A DNA stretch of 64,000 bases from Glycine soja (GCF_004193775.1 NC_041003.1:24358685-24422684), one strand, 5' to 3'. Counted from the stretch's first letter, positions 11,325 through 23,363 are shown. The notes: generated by a model not told the origin, from the sequence alone. Numbers and translations are program-made.

Positions 11325-13217
11325 GTTGGTTCCTAAGTTATGGTTCTTTCTTGTTGGGGGTTTGAAAACAAAAGGTAAAAGAAACTATGGTTGAAACTAG
11401 CCAAAATAAACACTAAAAGAGGTGTGAAAGATAAGGTAAAAACTAATTGGTAAATGACAAGCTATCTAGGCGGTTGGACAATGGAGGGTAAAGGAAATAA
11501 GCTATGAAAGTAAGCAAGAAATTAAAGTGCAAGAAATACAAACTAGGCGGATCCTAAGAGTGTTTGGATGACCTCATTTAAGGTTCCCAACAAAACACTC
11601 ACTATCCTAAGGGGAAATTGCCTAAAACTATTACACACAAATGGAAGTAGGGTGACCTAGCGAAGGCTCCCAACTTACTTCCAATGAAAGGCCTTTTTGT
11701 TACAAAATTTGAAAGCTAAGCAAATTGCCAATTACAAAATTACAAAGAAAAAAAGTCCTCAACTGTGGTGGCTATTCTCTCTTTAGTGTTTCACTCAATT
11801 TGGAGTGCTTCTTATTCCAATAGCTCTTAAGGTAGTTGGCCCCTTGCTTCTTGACTCAAATTCTTCAAGATATGGCACCAATCCTCCTTCCCAATTCCCT
11901 ATATGGCAACTCACAAGCAAGGAAACAAAGAGACAAGCAATAACCAAAGACCAAAAAAAATGAAATAAAAGCTATACCAATAGAGTTTTAACAAGACAAA
12001 TTTTCAAGGATTATTCAACAATTAAAGCAATGAAAAGCACAAAAAAGCAAGCTAGGACTCAAAAAGAAACTTAGAATGGCTCTAGAGTAGAGTAGAAAAA
12101 CTAAAAAACAAAAGACTCAAGCAACCTCTAGTTTTGGCACTTGTTTTCACAATAATTTTCAATTGAAATTTCAGAACTAGGTTTGGTATAAAATAGGCAC
12201 CAATTATAGAACAAATTTTGAGCCAAAACAACAAGCACACTTCCCTTTCACTTTTTTTTTTCCTGGACACAGATTTTTCTGCCAACTTGTATGATTTTTC
12301 TTATTTTTTCCTTTAATCCAAATTGCTTGGTTCTTTTTTTATAATTTTGGTCCATATGTCTAGAAAATTCAGAAAATCCAAAGTAGTGACCAATTCCCAG
12401 TAATTTACAAAATTTTGTATGTTCAAGCTGCCAGCACCAGCGATTTCAAACTAGAAATCAAGAGTAGTGTTTATGTTGCTTAAGGCTTGGATAGTTACAA
12501 TTTGTGTTTGCTTATGCTCAATTATCTTGAATAACACAATTCAAGAGAGCTTAAGACTTATTTGATTCACAAATCCAGCCACAACTCAGCACCACAACTC
12601 AACTTCATCATAGGCATCATGTAGGAATCTTAGAAATCAAAAAAGAGTTCAACAACAAGACTACTTCTAGGAATTGATTTAGAACATGTTATGAACTAAA
12701 TAACATACATGAATTAGACTCAAAATTCAAAATATAGGCTAATAATGACAAGAATACATGAATAAATGTATCTATAATTCAATCAACAAAATAAAAATTC
12801 AACACAAACTTAGAACATAATGTGACAATTACTATGACTAAACATGACTCTAAGACAACATGGATTAAGTGATTTACACTTGGATTTTTGTGTTTTCTTT
12901 TTCTAATCAATATTTTGGAAAAAAATTTAGATCTAAGGTTCAGCACAAGAATATTATGAATGCAAAATGATAGAACCTAAAATCAACACAAAAACAAGAT
13001 TCTAGAGTAGATCTACAAAATTTGAACCATAGAAATGCAAGAACAAGTGTAGATCTAAGATTTAATCGGTTTATTTTTTTTGAATCTACTCTAAACAGCA
13101 CCAAACCACAAGACAATGGAGGATATACATGGAGAATAAGAAGAAGAACAAGGAATTAAAGAGAATTCACCGAACAAAAAGATAGAGGAAGCAAAAGAAC
13201 ATCACCTGGATGAAGAT
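11325..13217 (-). other. Long non-coding leader of element A
   Basis: About 1.9 kb between PBS and gag with no credible ORF; AT-rich. It aligns along its length with the leader of element C (49889-51755). A block at about 11588-11650 is the source of the filler now found at 7393-7411 plus 10145-10190. Confidence 0.75.
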
Positions 13218-13230
13218 GCTCTTGATACCA
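13218..13230 (-). other. Primer-binding site of element A
   Basis: On the minus strand this reads TGGTATCAAGAGC, two bases inside the LTR. It matches the initiator-Met tRNA PBS (TGGTATCAGAGC) apart from one inserted A. Confidence 0.75.
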
Positions 13231-13232
13231 CA

Positions 13233-14257
13233 TGATGTAAGCTCCATTTGAGCTTGTAGGCCTAGGATCTTCTTCATCAATGGATTCCTTTGCTTCTTGG
13301 AAGATGAATGGAAGCGGAATGGAGAAAGAAGAGAGAGAGGAGATGCCACTTCAAGGAGAAAATGAGTCTAGAAGAAGCTCACCACCATAGGAGGCCATGG
13401 ATAAGAGCTTGGAGGAAGGAGATGAATGAAGGGAGAGGAAGAGAAGAGAACGAAATTTTGTGCTCTAAATGAGCTCTGAAATATGAAGTTTAATATTCAA
13501 ATGATCAAAGTTGAAAAAAATGCACACACATGACCTCTATTTATAGCCTAAGTGTCACACAAAATTGGAAAGAAATTTGAATTTCAATTCAGATTTCACT
13601 TGAATTTGTGGAGCCAAACTTTGGAGCCAAAATTTCACTAATTATGATTAGTAAATTTTATGTATGGTTCAGTCCACTAATCCAAGATCAATTCCAAGAT
13701 TCTCCACTAAGTGTGCTTAGGTGTCATGAGGCATGTAAAGCATGAAGGACATGCACAAAGTGTGACTATATGATGTGGCAATGGGGTGTAGTAAGCAAAT
13801 GCTCACCTCTCCCTCTAAAATTTAATTGGATTGGGCTTCTACCAATTCAATTAAATTTATTTCCAACCACACACATCAAATATTCACTTAGTGCATGTGA
13901 AATTACAAAACTACCCCTAATACAAAAACTAGTCTAGGTGCCCTAAAATACAAGGGCTGAAAAATCCTATATTTCTAGGGTATCCTACATACAATATGGA
14001 GCTCTAAATACAAGGACCAAATATAATGACATCTTAGTCTAATATGTACAAAGAGAATTGGACCCAAAATTTGCCCATGGGCTCAGAAATCTACCCTGAG
14101 GTTCATGAGAACCCTAGGGCCTTCTTCAGCAGCTCTAGCCCAATCTTCTTAGAGCCTCTTGCTCATGGCTCTATTGACTGGTCCCTTCCTAGGGAGGATT
14201 GCATCACTCTTGCTCATGGATCTAGTGACGGCTCCTTTCCTAGGGAGGATTGCATCA
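13233..14257 (-). repeat. Element A 5' LTR with duplicated terminus
   Basis: 1025 bp. Its outer end carries a 51-bp direct duplication (14156-14206 and 14207-14257), both units ending GGATTGCATCA; the TSD GGGTA follows the second unit. Without the extra unit it is close in length to the other LTRs of the family (975-979 bp). Confidence 0.85.
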
Positions 14258-14262
14258 GGGTA

Positions 14263-15249
14263 AGTGAAAGGTAACATCGGTATTTTGTGGTGTTGTTTCA
14301 CATTTACGGCATGAGGCCATTTCCTTTATTCAAAAGCTTAGGGGCACGTACGAGCAGGTGCTAGGCCCATGATCAGCAAATCATCATCCCGCGTCCAGCT
14401 CAAGACGTTAAAGAAGCGCTCCTAGGAGGCAGCCTAGTATCTTAAATTATGTTCTTTCAAGTTCTTGCTTTTATTTATTTTTCCTTCTTGAATTATATTT
14501 GAATTTACCTAAGCTTGTTCACAACCATAGGAGTTAAAAAATAATAATAAACATAACAAGGAATAATCAAATTATTGCAAAGGGGTTTTACAAAAAAAAA
14601 AAAAAAAGTGAGGGTTAGCTCGCCTGGGCGAGCATGTCTGATGCAGAATTTTAAATAGGGGAGGGGTGAAGCCATTTCTTCACCCCAATTTCTTCCCCAA
14701 AGCATCCGAGAATGTAAGTGCTCACGGACTCACGAACCCAACAGCCCTAAGTCACCATTTTCATGTTCTTGCTTTCATTTTTTGCACTCTTGTTTGCCTT
14801 CTACAAGTAAGTGCCACATTTCTTTGATCTTTGGCTTTCCATTGTAGTATTTTAGTGTTTTGGTTGCTTGTTTTTTGAAAATTTTGTGAGGCAATGTATG
14901 TGTGAATTCATGTGTTGTTTGCTTGAATTTGGGGGTTGTAGGGGATGGCTATAGGCCTATCTTGGCTTCTGGTATGAGTGAGCATGTCACGTTACCCCCA
15001 TTCCTCATTTTTTTATGTTTGAACATGCGCCCACCAAGTGTTCGGTGAAATGCCTCAATGGCCTTTACGTGTGGTGTTGTGAAATTTGGCTTGTGGAATG
15101 AATTTGTGTATATATGGCTGCCATTTTGAGTGTGTGGACAGTTTAAAGAAGCTAGAATAAAGCGCCAAAAACATGACTTAGGTCTAGGAGTCTAAGTTTA
15201 GTGTTGAATGCAAAAAATGCATGAATTACATGAATATGAGGGCAAAAAA
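14263..15249 (+). other. Old post-pol spacer of a Ty3/gypsy element
   Basis: Continues the sequence interrupted by element A at 5694. A block near 14385-14450 (CAGCTCAAGACGTTAAAGAAG, GGAGGCAGCC) resembles the spacer after pol in Athila/Tat elements. The palindrome GCTCGCCTGGGCGAGC occurs at 14618-14633, followed by a TATA-like TTTAAATAGGGG. No credible gene. Confidence 0.45.
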
Positions 15250-16041
15250 TTGCCCGAAGCATGGCGGGGAGATGGGTCCGGATCATGCGCACTAGCATGA
15301 CCACCCTCACGCAGATTTGGATGACGTTGCTACTCAGCAACATTCTCCCCAGCGACCATAATTCAGACCTCCCATTACCGAAGTGTCAGCTGGACTACGC
15401 CATCTTGACTCAGGTGAGTATCCATGTAGCCCAGCTGATCTCAGACGCTATAAATCAATTTGCAAGGATCCACCTCCTAGACACCCAGTGGACCCGGAGA
15501 AGTCCAATAGGGCCCTGGGGTTTCCTACTTTGATCACGGGCCTTTGCCAATTCTATGGAGTGTCGGTCATTCCCACCAAGCTCATTCAGCCTCCCATCAG
15601 CAGGGCTTTCATAGAGAAATATTGCATGCCCAGGCAAGTATAGGGTGAGGCATCGTAGCAACCAGAGAAGGACCAACAGCAGCTAGCCACAGGCGTGCTG
15701 CCGCCGCCTCTACAGGAGACACAATCCCTGGGGTTCATCCCTGATCACCTGCGAAGGTTAGAGCTCCAGATGCACAGGTAGATGCAGCATGCGACTAGCC
15801 AGTAGGCGGCTAATCACAGGGGCCAGGTGCAGCTAAATGAGACCTTCTACCGGTACACTATGCACTAGCAGAGCCAGGACACCAGTCCTTTCTCGTGGCC
15901 TACTCCCTAGCAGTTCAGGGCCATAGTGGCCTAGCCTGGAGATGAGCCCGATTTTGAGACAGGGGCAAGATCCGCAAGGGCCCCTAACGAAGAAGCTCAA
16001 GAGGATGGCGATATGGCCAACGTGCTAGATTTCTTCACTTG
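15250..16041 (+). pseudogene. Broken ORF of the plant transposon protein type
   Basis: The frame holding 15383-15643 contains NRALGFPTLITGLCQFYGV and RAFIEKYCMPRQ, which I recognise as typical of the family annotated as putative plant transposon protein in legume Ty3/gypsy elements. It continues with Gln/Pro-rich and acidic segments to a stop after NVLDFFT, and has several in-frame stops after 15643. Its place downstream of pol sequence fits an extra (env-position) ORF of an Athila- or Tat-like element. Which element it belonged to is uncertain. Confidence 0.55.
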
Positions 16042-16094
16042 AGAAGGCAGAGTTGCATGGCCAGGGTCACCAAAAATTGTGATTTCGTCTTTGT

Positions 16095-16244
16095 TTGATG
16101 TTATTGCTTTCAGTTTTTATTTTTATCTCATTTCGATAAAACTAGACTTTATGTTATTGCTTTCCGTTATTTGTTATATCATTGTGATAGACCTGAACTT
16201 GATGTTATCGCTTTCAGTTTGTCTGTTATCTCATTGTGATTAAC
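16095..16244 (+). repeat. Three-copy tandem repeat, about 50-bp unit
   Basis: Each unit begins with TTGATGTTATTGCTTTCAG or a close variant (starts at about 16095, 16148 and 16199) and ends in an AT-rich TCATT(T/G) segment. Confidence 0.7.
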
Positions 16245-16287
16245 TTTACCACTTCTAGCATATTGTCGTATTTGCATCACGATGGTT

Positions 16288-16290
<3 letters not shown>

Positions 16291-16322
<32 letters not shown>
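16291..16322. repeat. (TA)16 microsatellite
   Basis: Uninterrupted TA repeat of 32 bp. Confidence 0.95.
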
Positions 16323-16326
<4 letters not shown>

Positions 16327-17197
16327 CTTGTGTATTGTTTTTTTTCATTCGCCTTTTGGTTCCTTTGATAAAGTGTAATCTCGGGTAACAATTTTTCCAG
16401 AGTACAAACTTTTTCTATAAGAACTAAAAAAACAACAAAAAAAAGAAAACTAAAAAGCCAACATGCTTTTGAAAAAGAACGACCGTCGGTTTTCATTGGA
16501 AAATTCACGGATCGAAACACAAGAAGGTTTTTTTGAAAAACAAATGTGCACCTAAAGGGTGAATGCAATGAAAGATTTTCCTGAAATACCTAAATGGACT
16601 CGGATGTGTGTGTAACTTGATAAAAGAGCAATTTTTGAAACACTGGTTTGATCTGAATGGGGAAACAAACCCCGAGCCTTAGTGTTTACATGGCCACAAA
16701 GCTTTATGTTTGAGTGTCCACATGGATGTGTGCTATGATCAGTTTTGCATGAATTTCTAATCATCATCATCATATGCGTGTCATGGAAATGATTTGGGGC
16801 ATTCCATTATTCTTGAGCCACTTGCTAAACAAACATCCCGACATACATCATATCCGTCATTTGCAGGCCTTTTAAGCCAAAAGTCAACCCTTTTTGGCCA
16901 GAACCTTGACCAAGGATGAAAATTTCCAACCTTACCCTTGGAAGAGAGAACAAAAGGATCTTCCAAGAGAAGCTTCCTTTACCTTGGGTTACAAATGTGC
17001 ATCAGGAGAAAAGAGAATAAAAGAAAAGAAAAATCAATCAATCAAAGATTGAAAAAGAAAATAGAAAAGAAAGAAAGAAAAGAAAAAAGAGAGGTTCTTT
17101 GGACCAGACAATGTCTGAACAATGTGCAGAATTGTCAAAAAGCAAAAAAAGAAAAGAATGGTAACAGTAACCTGGTTTAAAACCTGAGGGATATACG

Positions 17198-17242
17198 AAG
17201 CAATCACCTGCTTAGTTATGAAGCAATCACCTGCTTAGTTAC
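17198..17242 (+). repeat. Tandem duplication of a 22-23-bp unit
   Basis: GAAGCAATCACCTGCTTAGT is present twice back to back with one difference at the end of the unit. Confidence 0.85.
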
Positions 17243-17734
17243 AAACCAAATCTTTGTGTCCGCTTTTGATCCACGCCGAACCAAAGAAAAAAGGTAACAA
17301 AAAGGGGGGGGGGGGGGAAGCCTGAACGACCAAAGCAAAATTTCCCACCAAAAATCCAACTTCCTAAAAGTTCTATTGATCCATGATTACGCATGTTATC
17401 TTTGATTTGATGGGAAATGATTTACAAAGTCAAATCGTGACATATCTGTGGTTTGGAATTAGGATGAAACACTTGCCTGTGTGAGGTTTTATACACTTTA
17501 AGCGGTTTCCTCTATTCAATTGGACCCAGTGCTTTCTTTTAATGCTCTTTTAGAAATGAAATGCAAATGTCCCAAATCTCATTTGTGGTTATGAGAAATT
17601 CTATCAGCATGCCTTCACTCCCCAATAGTCACATTATTTTTCTTCAAAAATATATGTTGTGCTGATCGGTTTGGTGGTTTTGTTTCTTTGCTAATTGTGT
17701 TCAGGTTTTAGTAAAAAATAACTTTCAAGACTAT

Positions 17735-18388
17735 CACAATCTTCTTTACTTTCCAAAGACTATCATAGTCTTTTGTCATGCAGAGACAATCAAGGTCATT
17801 AGTTCCTTTACTTTTCAAAGACCATTAGAGTCTTTTGCTTCGCGGAGGCTATCAATGTCATCCGTCTTTACTTTTCAAAGACTATCATAGTCTTTTGTCA
17901 TGCAAAGACAATCAAGGTCATCTACTCCATTACTTTTCAAAGACCATCAGAGTCTTTTGCTTCGCGGAGACTATCAATGTCATCCATCTTTTCTTTTCAG
18001 AGACTATCATAGTCTTTTGTCATGTTGCTCCTTTACTTTTCAAAGACTATCATAGTCTTTTGTCATGCAGAGACAATCATGGTCATTTGCTCCCATTATT
18101 TTCGAAGACTATCATAGTCTTTCATCTTGCAAAGACTATCAATGTCATCCGCCTTTGCCTCCAAGACTATCAAGTCTGTTGGCCAACAGAGACAATCAAA
18201 GTCATCTACTTCCTTTTTGAAGACTTCAATGTCTTTCGACCAAGACTATCACAGTCTCCTTGGCCTCCAAGACTATCAAGTCTATTCGCCAGCAGAGACA
18301 ATCAAGGTCATATGCCTCCTTTTCGAAAACTTCAATGTCATTCAACCAAGGCTATCACAGTCTTCTTTGCCTCAGAGACTATCAAATT
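17735..18388 (+). repeat. Minisatellite of AAGACTATCATAGTCTT palindromes, left part
   Basis: Irregular repeats of about 60-75 bp alternating a palindrome-like AAGACTATCATAGTCTT with a GAGACAATCAAGGTCAT motif, separated by T/C-rich spacers. The array continues at 25066-25450 on the far side of the Copia element, so Copia inserted into it. Variable tandem repeats in the 3' untranslated region are a known property of Tat/Ogre elements; the PPT and Ogre-family LTR at 25555-26544 fit that. Long open frames across it are by-products of the repeat. Confidence 0.8.
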
Positions 18389-19989
18389 TGTGGAAGCAAC
18401 GACTTCCAAGATTATTTTGATGATGCCAAAGAATCAAGAGTTAAGCAAGTTCCAAAGAATGAGGAGTCAAAACGCTTCTAGAATCAAGTTTCAAAGAATC
18501 AAGATTCAAGAACAATCATGATCAAGATTCAAGACTCAAGATTCAAGAATCAAGAGAAGACTCAATCAAGATAAGTACTAAAAAAGCTTTTCAAAACATT
18601 GAGTAGCACAAGAATTTTTCACAAAATCTTTTACCAAAGAGTTTCATTCTCTGGTAATCGATTACCAGAAGGTAGTAATCGATTACCAGTAGCCAACATT
18701 GTTTTTCAAACTAATTTACAAAGCTGTAATCGATTACCATGAGCATGTAATCGATTACCAATGTTTTAAAATGTTAGATTTCAAATTTCAAGAGTCACAA
18801 CTAGTGATAAAACATTTTCAAATCATTTTAAACATGTGTAATCAATTACACCTTGATGGTAATCGATTACCAGTGACTGATTTCAAAAAATAAATTACCA
18901 AAAGTTACAATTCTTAAACTGACTTGTTTCTGAAGATTTTTTCAAAAGTCACAACTTTTAAAGTGACTAGTTTTCAAAAGAGTCACAACTTTTAAATAGT
19001 GACCAGTTTTGAAGAAATTGCCAAGAGTCATAAACTTTTAACTTGAGTCATCAAATGACTATAAATATGTGACCATGGCATGAATTTTAAAAAGAGAACT
19101 TCCAGATTTCTTTCATTCATTCAAAGCATTCTTCTAAGATTTTTGGTTCAATACTTTCTTTATTCAAGAAAAGTTCATTGGCCAAAACTTGTGCTACTCT
19201 TCTTCTTCATTCACTTCTTTCTCTTTCCAAAAGATTCAAAGGACTAACCGCCTAAGAATTCTTTTGTTTCTTTCCTTCTCCCTCTTGACAAAAGATTTCA
19301 AAGGACTAACCGCCTGATATATCTTTTGTTTCTTACAAAAGATTTTAAAGGACTAACCACCTGAGATATCTTTTTCCCTTTCCCTTTATACAAAAGATTT
19401 CAAAGGACTAACCCCCTGAGATATCTTTTGTATCCCCCTCACAGAGAATACAAGGGACTAACCGCCTAAGAATTCTTTGTCTTAACACATTGGAGGGTAA
19501 ATCCTTTGTGGTACAAGAAGAGGGTACATCTACTTGGGTTGTTATATTGAGAACAAGAGAGGGTACATCTCTTGTGGATTAGTTCAAGTGGAGGGTACAT
19601 CCACTTGGTTGTTCAAAGAGAACAAGGGAGGGTACATCCCTTGTGGATCTTTGGCTTGTAAAGGATTTTACAAGGTTGAAAGAAATCTCAAGAACCATTT
19701 GTTTCTTGGGGACTGGATGTAGGCACGGGTTACTTCTGAACTAGTATAAATCTTGTGTTTGTCTTCTTCTTCCCTACACTCTTTAATTTCCGTTGTGTAC
19801 TTTTAATTGCCACTTTTACTTTTGGTTAAGTTATTGTTTCTATTCTTTACTTTCTTAACATAGTTGTAAAAGCCTAGTTAAAGCTAGTAACATTAAGAAG
19901 GAATAAATTTTTTAATTAGTCAAGACACATTAATAATTAATTCAACCCCCCCCCCCTTCTTAATTATTCCGAGGCCACTTTATCCAATA
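18389..19989 (+). repeat. Copia 5' LTR
   Basis: 1601 bp. Contains a cluster of TAATCGATTA palindromes (18655, 18676, 18727, 18748, 18860), a TATA box TATAAATAT (19060-19068) and, downstream, two sets of tandem repeats (about 19215-19660). It lacks the TAATCGATTACCAGTG-containing segment present at about 23843-23938 of the 3' LTR, which explains most of the length difference. Confidence 0.9.
19215..19660 (+). repeat. Tandem repeats in the transcribed part of the Copia LTR
   Basis: First set: five copies of an AAAGATTTCAAAGGACTAACC unit with CCTGAGATATC, about 45-60 bp each (19225-19480). Second set: GAGGGTACATC units (from about 19492), each followed by a short sequence that inverts its neighbour (CTTGTGG/ACAAGAG type). 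The same repeats are in the 3' LTR (about 24306-24730). Lying after the TATA box, they would be transcribed. Confidence 0.8.
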
Positions 19990-19991
19990 AG

Positions 19992-20003
19992 TGGTATCAG
20001 AGC
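19992..20003 (+). other. Copia primer-binding site
   Basis: TGGTATCAGAGC, the standard initiator-Met tRNA complement, two bases after the LTR. Confidence 0.92.
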
Positions 20004-20039
20004 AGGTATCTTGAGAAAAGTTTTACAACTTCAAGATAA

Positions 20040-23000
20040 ATGGCCTCTTTAAATTCTCTTTTTTTCAAGAGTATTTTCAGGAATAGGTCAAATCTGAAAT
20101 CATTTCAAGATTATGATGAAGACCAAGCCAACTTATGTCTCATGACAAAATCTGATGAGAATAACAAGGAAGAATCTGTAAGGAAGAAGTGGTACATTGA
20201 CAGTGGATGTTTCAAGCATATGACGGGAGATGTATCCAAGTTTACAACCATTTCCCCCAAGAAATGCAAAATCATTGGAGTCGGCAAAATAGGTACGAGT
20301 TCCTCTACTCCTATGGAAAATGTGCTACTTGTAGAAGGTTTAAAACATAGCCAATTAAGTGTTAGTCAATTATGTGATAGAGGATATAAAGTATCTTTTG
20401 ATTCTGAAAAATGTGTTATCAAGCATGAACATGACAAAGATATTGAGCATATAGGTTTTAGAGAAAATAATGTTTACATGATTGATTTGAAACAAAAATA
20501 TGAAAATGATAGATGCTTTCTAAGTAAAGATAGTGATCCTTGGTTATGGCATAAGAGAATTGCTCACATTAACATGGATCATCTAAATAGATTAATCTCA
20601 AAAGACCTAGTTGTTGGTTTACCAAAATTAAAGTTTGAAAAAGATAAATTATGTGATGCATGCCAAAAAGGTAAACAAACAAAAGTATCTTTTAAATCTA
20701 AAAATATTGTCTCTACCACTCAACCATTACAATTATTGCATATGGATTTGTTTGGACCCTCTAGGGTCATGAGTTTTGGTGGTAGTTACTATGCCTTAGT
20801 AATTGTTGATGACTATTCTAGGTATACTTGGACTTTATTTCTTACTCACAAAAATGACGCATTTCATGCATTTAGGAAACTTGCCAAAGTCATTCAAATC
20901 AAGAAAAGTCTTAAAATTATTTCCATTAGAAGTGATCATGGAGGTGAATTTGAAAACAATGATTTTGAAATGTTTTGTGATGAACATGGCATAGAACACA
21001 ACTTTTCTGCACCTAGGACACCCCAACAAAATGATGTAGTAGAAAGTAAAAATAGAGCTTTAGAAGAAATAGCTAGAACCCTTTTAAATGATACTCCACT
21101 TCCAAAATATTTTTGGGCTGAAGCTGTCAACACCGCATGTTATATTATGAATAGAGCCTTAATAAGACCCATTCTTAAGAAAACCCCATATGAACTATTT
21201 AACAATAGAAAACCAAACATTTCTCATTTACATGTTTTTGGATGTAAATGTTTTGTCCTAAACAACGGTAAAGAAAGCCTAGGAAAATTTGATGCTAAAG
21301 TGGATGAGGGTATCTTCCTTGGTTATTCCCTACATAGCAAAGCCTTTGCAGATTCTTTGGAAGATATGCACAATCAAGAAAGGAATCTAAAAAGGAAGAG
21401 AAATGAAGAAAACAAGGATGTTCAAGATGACATAGCCCAAGAAAATGATGATCTTCCCAAAGAATGGAAAACCTCAAGAAATCATCCTCTTGACAATATC
21501 ATCGGAGATATCTCAAAAGGGGTAACAACTAGACATTCTCTCAAAGATTTATGCAATAACATGGCATTTGTTTCCATGATAGAACCTAAAAACTTTAAAT
21601 AATCCATAATAGATGATCAATGGATAGTTGTTATGCAAGAAGAGTTAATTCAATTTGAGAGAAATAATGTTTGGGAACTTGTTGAGAAACCACATAACTA
21701 CCCCATTATAGGAACTAAGTGAGTATTTAGAAATAAACTAGATGAAAATGGTATAGTAATTAGAAATAAAGCTAGACTAGTTGCAAAAGGGTACAACCAA
21801 GAAGAAGGTATAGACTATGAAGAAACATTTGCACTTGTAGCTAGATTAGAAGCTATTAGAATGCTTTTAGCCTATGCATCTATTATGAATTTTAAATTAT
21901 ATCAAATGGATGTCAAGAGGGCCTTCTTAAATGGTCTAATCCAAGAGGAAGTATATGTAGAACAACCTCCTGGGTTTGAAGACTCACAAAAATTAGATCA
22001 TGTCTATAGGTTAAAGAAAGCACTTTATGGGTTAAAACAAGCACCTAGGGCTTGGTATGAAAGATTAAGTAAATTCCTATTAGAAAAGAATTTCATTCGA
22101 GGAAAGGTAGATACCACCTTATTCATAAAGAAGAAGGATAATGATATCTTATTGGTACAAATTTATGTTGATTATTTAATCTTTGGATCTACTAATGAAT
22201 CTTTGTGCAATGAGTTTTCTATTGACATGCAAAGTGAGTTTGAGATGTCCATGGTGGGTGAGTTAAATTACTTTCTTGGATTACAAATCAAACAAACAAA
22301 TGATGGGATCTTTTTCAACCAAGCAAAATATTGTAAGGAACTCATCAAGAGATTCAGAATGGAGAACTCAAAACACTTGGCTACTCCTATGAGCACCGGT
22401 TGCTACCTTGACAAAGATGAGTCCGGTCAACCCGTTGATGAAAAACAATATAGAGGTATGATTGGATCTCTACTTTACTTATCTGCAAGTAGGCCATATA
22501 TTATGTTTAGTGTGTGCATGTGTGCAAGATTTCAATCAAATCCAAAGTTTTCACATCTAACTGCAGTAAAAAGGATCATACGATATCTTTGAGGAACAGT
22601 TAACTTAGGATTATAGTATCCTAAAAATTATGTATGCAATTTAATAGGATACTCAGATTCAGATTTTGCAGGATCTAAAATAAATAGGAAGAGTACTAGT
22701 GGCACATGTCAATTCATACGGTCTGCTCTTGTCTCTTGGCACAGCAAAAAGCAAAATAGTGTAGTATTATCCACAACCGAAGCATAATACATCTCTGCTG
22801 GTAGTTGTTGTGCACAGATTCTGTGGATGAAATAACAACTATCTGATTATGGAATTGTATTAGACCATATTCCCATAAAATGTGACAACACAAGCGCCAT
22901 AAATATATCTAAGAACCCAGTTCTCCACTCTAGAATCAAGCACATAGAAATTAGGCATCATTTTCTTAGAGATCATGTCCTAAAAGGTGATTGTGTTCTA

Positions 23001-23120
23001 GAATTTGTAGATACCAAAAACCAACTCGCAGACATCTTCAAAAAACCACTACCCAGAGATTCTTTCTACACCATTAGTAGAGAATTAGGACTTCTAGATG
23101 TTAGTGACTTAGACAAATGA
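20040..23120 (+). pseudogene. Copia Gag-Pol remnant: protease, integrase, RT, RNase H
   Basis: A short gag start (MASLNSLFF) is joined to the protease region, so most of gag is deleted. Visible in one frame: protease [14 protein letters not shown] (about 20190); GAG-pre-integrase with H/C zinc residues ([18 protein letters not shown]); integrase catalytic Asp in [10 protein letters not shown], Asp in [10 protein letters not shown] and Glu in [13 protein letters not shown] with [11 protein letters not shown] and [11 protein letters not shown]; RNase H to the TGA at 23118. Premature stops are at 21600, 21720 and 22590 and at least three lie in RNase H. The RT active site reads YVDY instead of YVDD, and there is a small deletion near 21345. 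Confidence 0.92.
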
Positions 23121-23363
23121 TTTGTTTTATGTTATGATGTCTTATGATCGTGTATGTTTTATTTTACGCACTTTGGCCTTTCTGATGTTGCCAAAGGGGG
23201 AGAGAAAAATGGCTATTTTAGAAATCAAGATATTATATTTTCAAAGTTTTAAAATTAAGCATGAATTCAAAAAGAAAGGGGGAAGAAAGAGATGAGTGAA
23301 CGGTAGAACAAAACTTGCATGTGTTCTCTTAATTTCAGGATTGTCATCATCAAAAGGGGGAGA
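23121..23363 (+). other. Copia 3' spacer and PPT
   Basis: Non-coding spacer ending in the purine run AAAAGGGGGAGA (about 23352-23363) immediately before the TG of the 3' LTR. Confidence 0.85.

Larger units (their letters stand above)
5695..14257 (-). mobile_element. Element A: internally deleted minus-strand Ty3/gypsy retrotransposon
   Basis: Bounded by two LTRs (5695-6673 and 13233-14257) and a perfect TSD GGGTA (5690-5694, 14258-14262). On the minus strand the order is 5' LTR, PBS matching initiator-Met tRNA, long leader, gag, a deletion that removed protease, RT, RNase H and the front of integrase, then the integrase tail, PPT and 3' LTR. A 2.7-kb nest of two solo LTRs sits in the deletion junction. 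It belongs to the same family as element C (32357-52744). The gag/protease style resembles chromoviruses; the clade is inference. Confidence 0.88.
16042..17734 (+). other. Non-coding 3' region with low-complexity DNA
   Basis: No gene seen. It contains three tandem copies of a 46-53-bp unit (16095-16244), a (TA)16 microsatellite (16291-16322), an A-rich patch (about 17010-17110), a 22-bp tandem duplication (17198-17242) and a G homopolymer (about 17304-17317). The open frames here come from simple sequence. Confidence 0.6.

Noticed and set aside
17735..18521. Possible CRISPR-like array or 228-codon gene
   Set aside because: Spacers are not unique and units vary in length; this is a plant minisatellite. 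The long frame is a by-product of the repeat unit and runs into the Copia LTR.
19992..20003. Possible tRNA gene at TGGTATCAGAGC sites
   Set aside because: Only the 12-base complement to the tRNA 3' end is present, next to an LTR; it is a PBS. No cloverleaf is seen.
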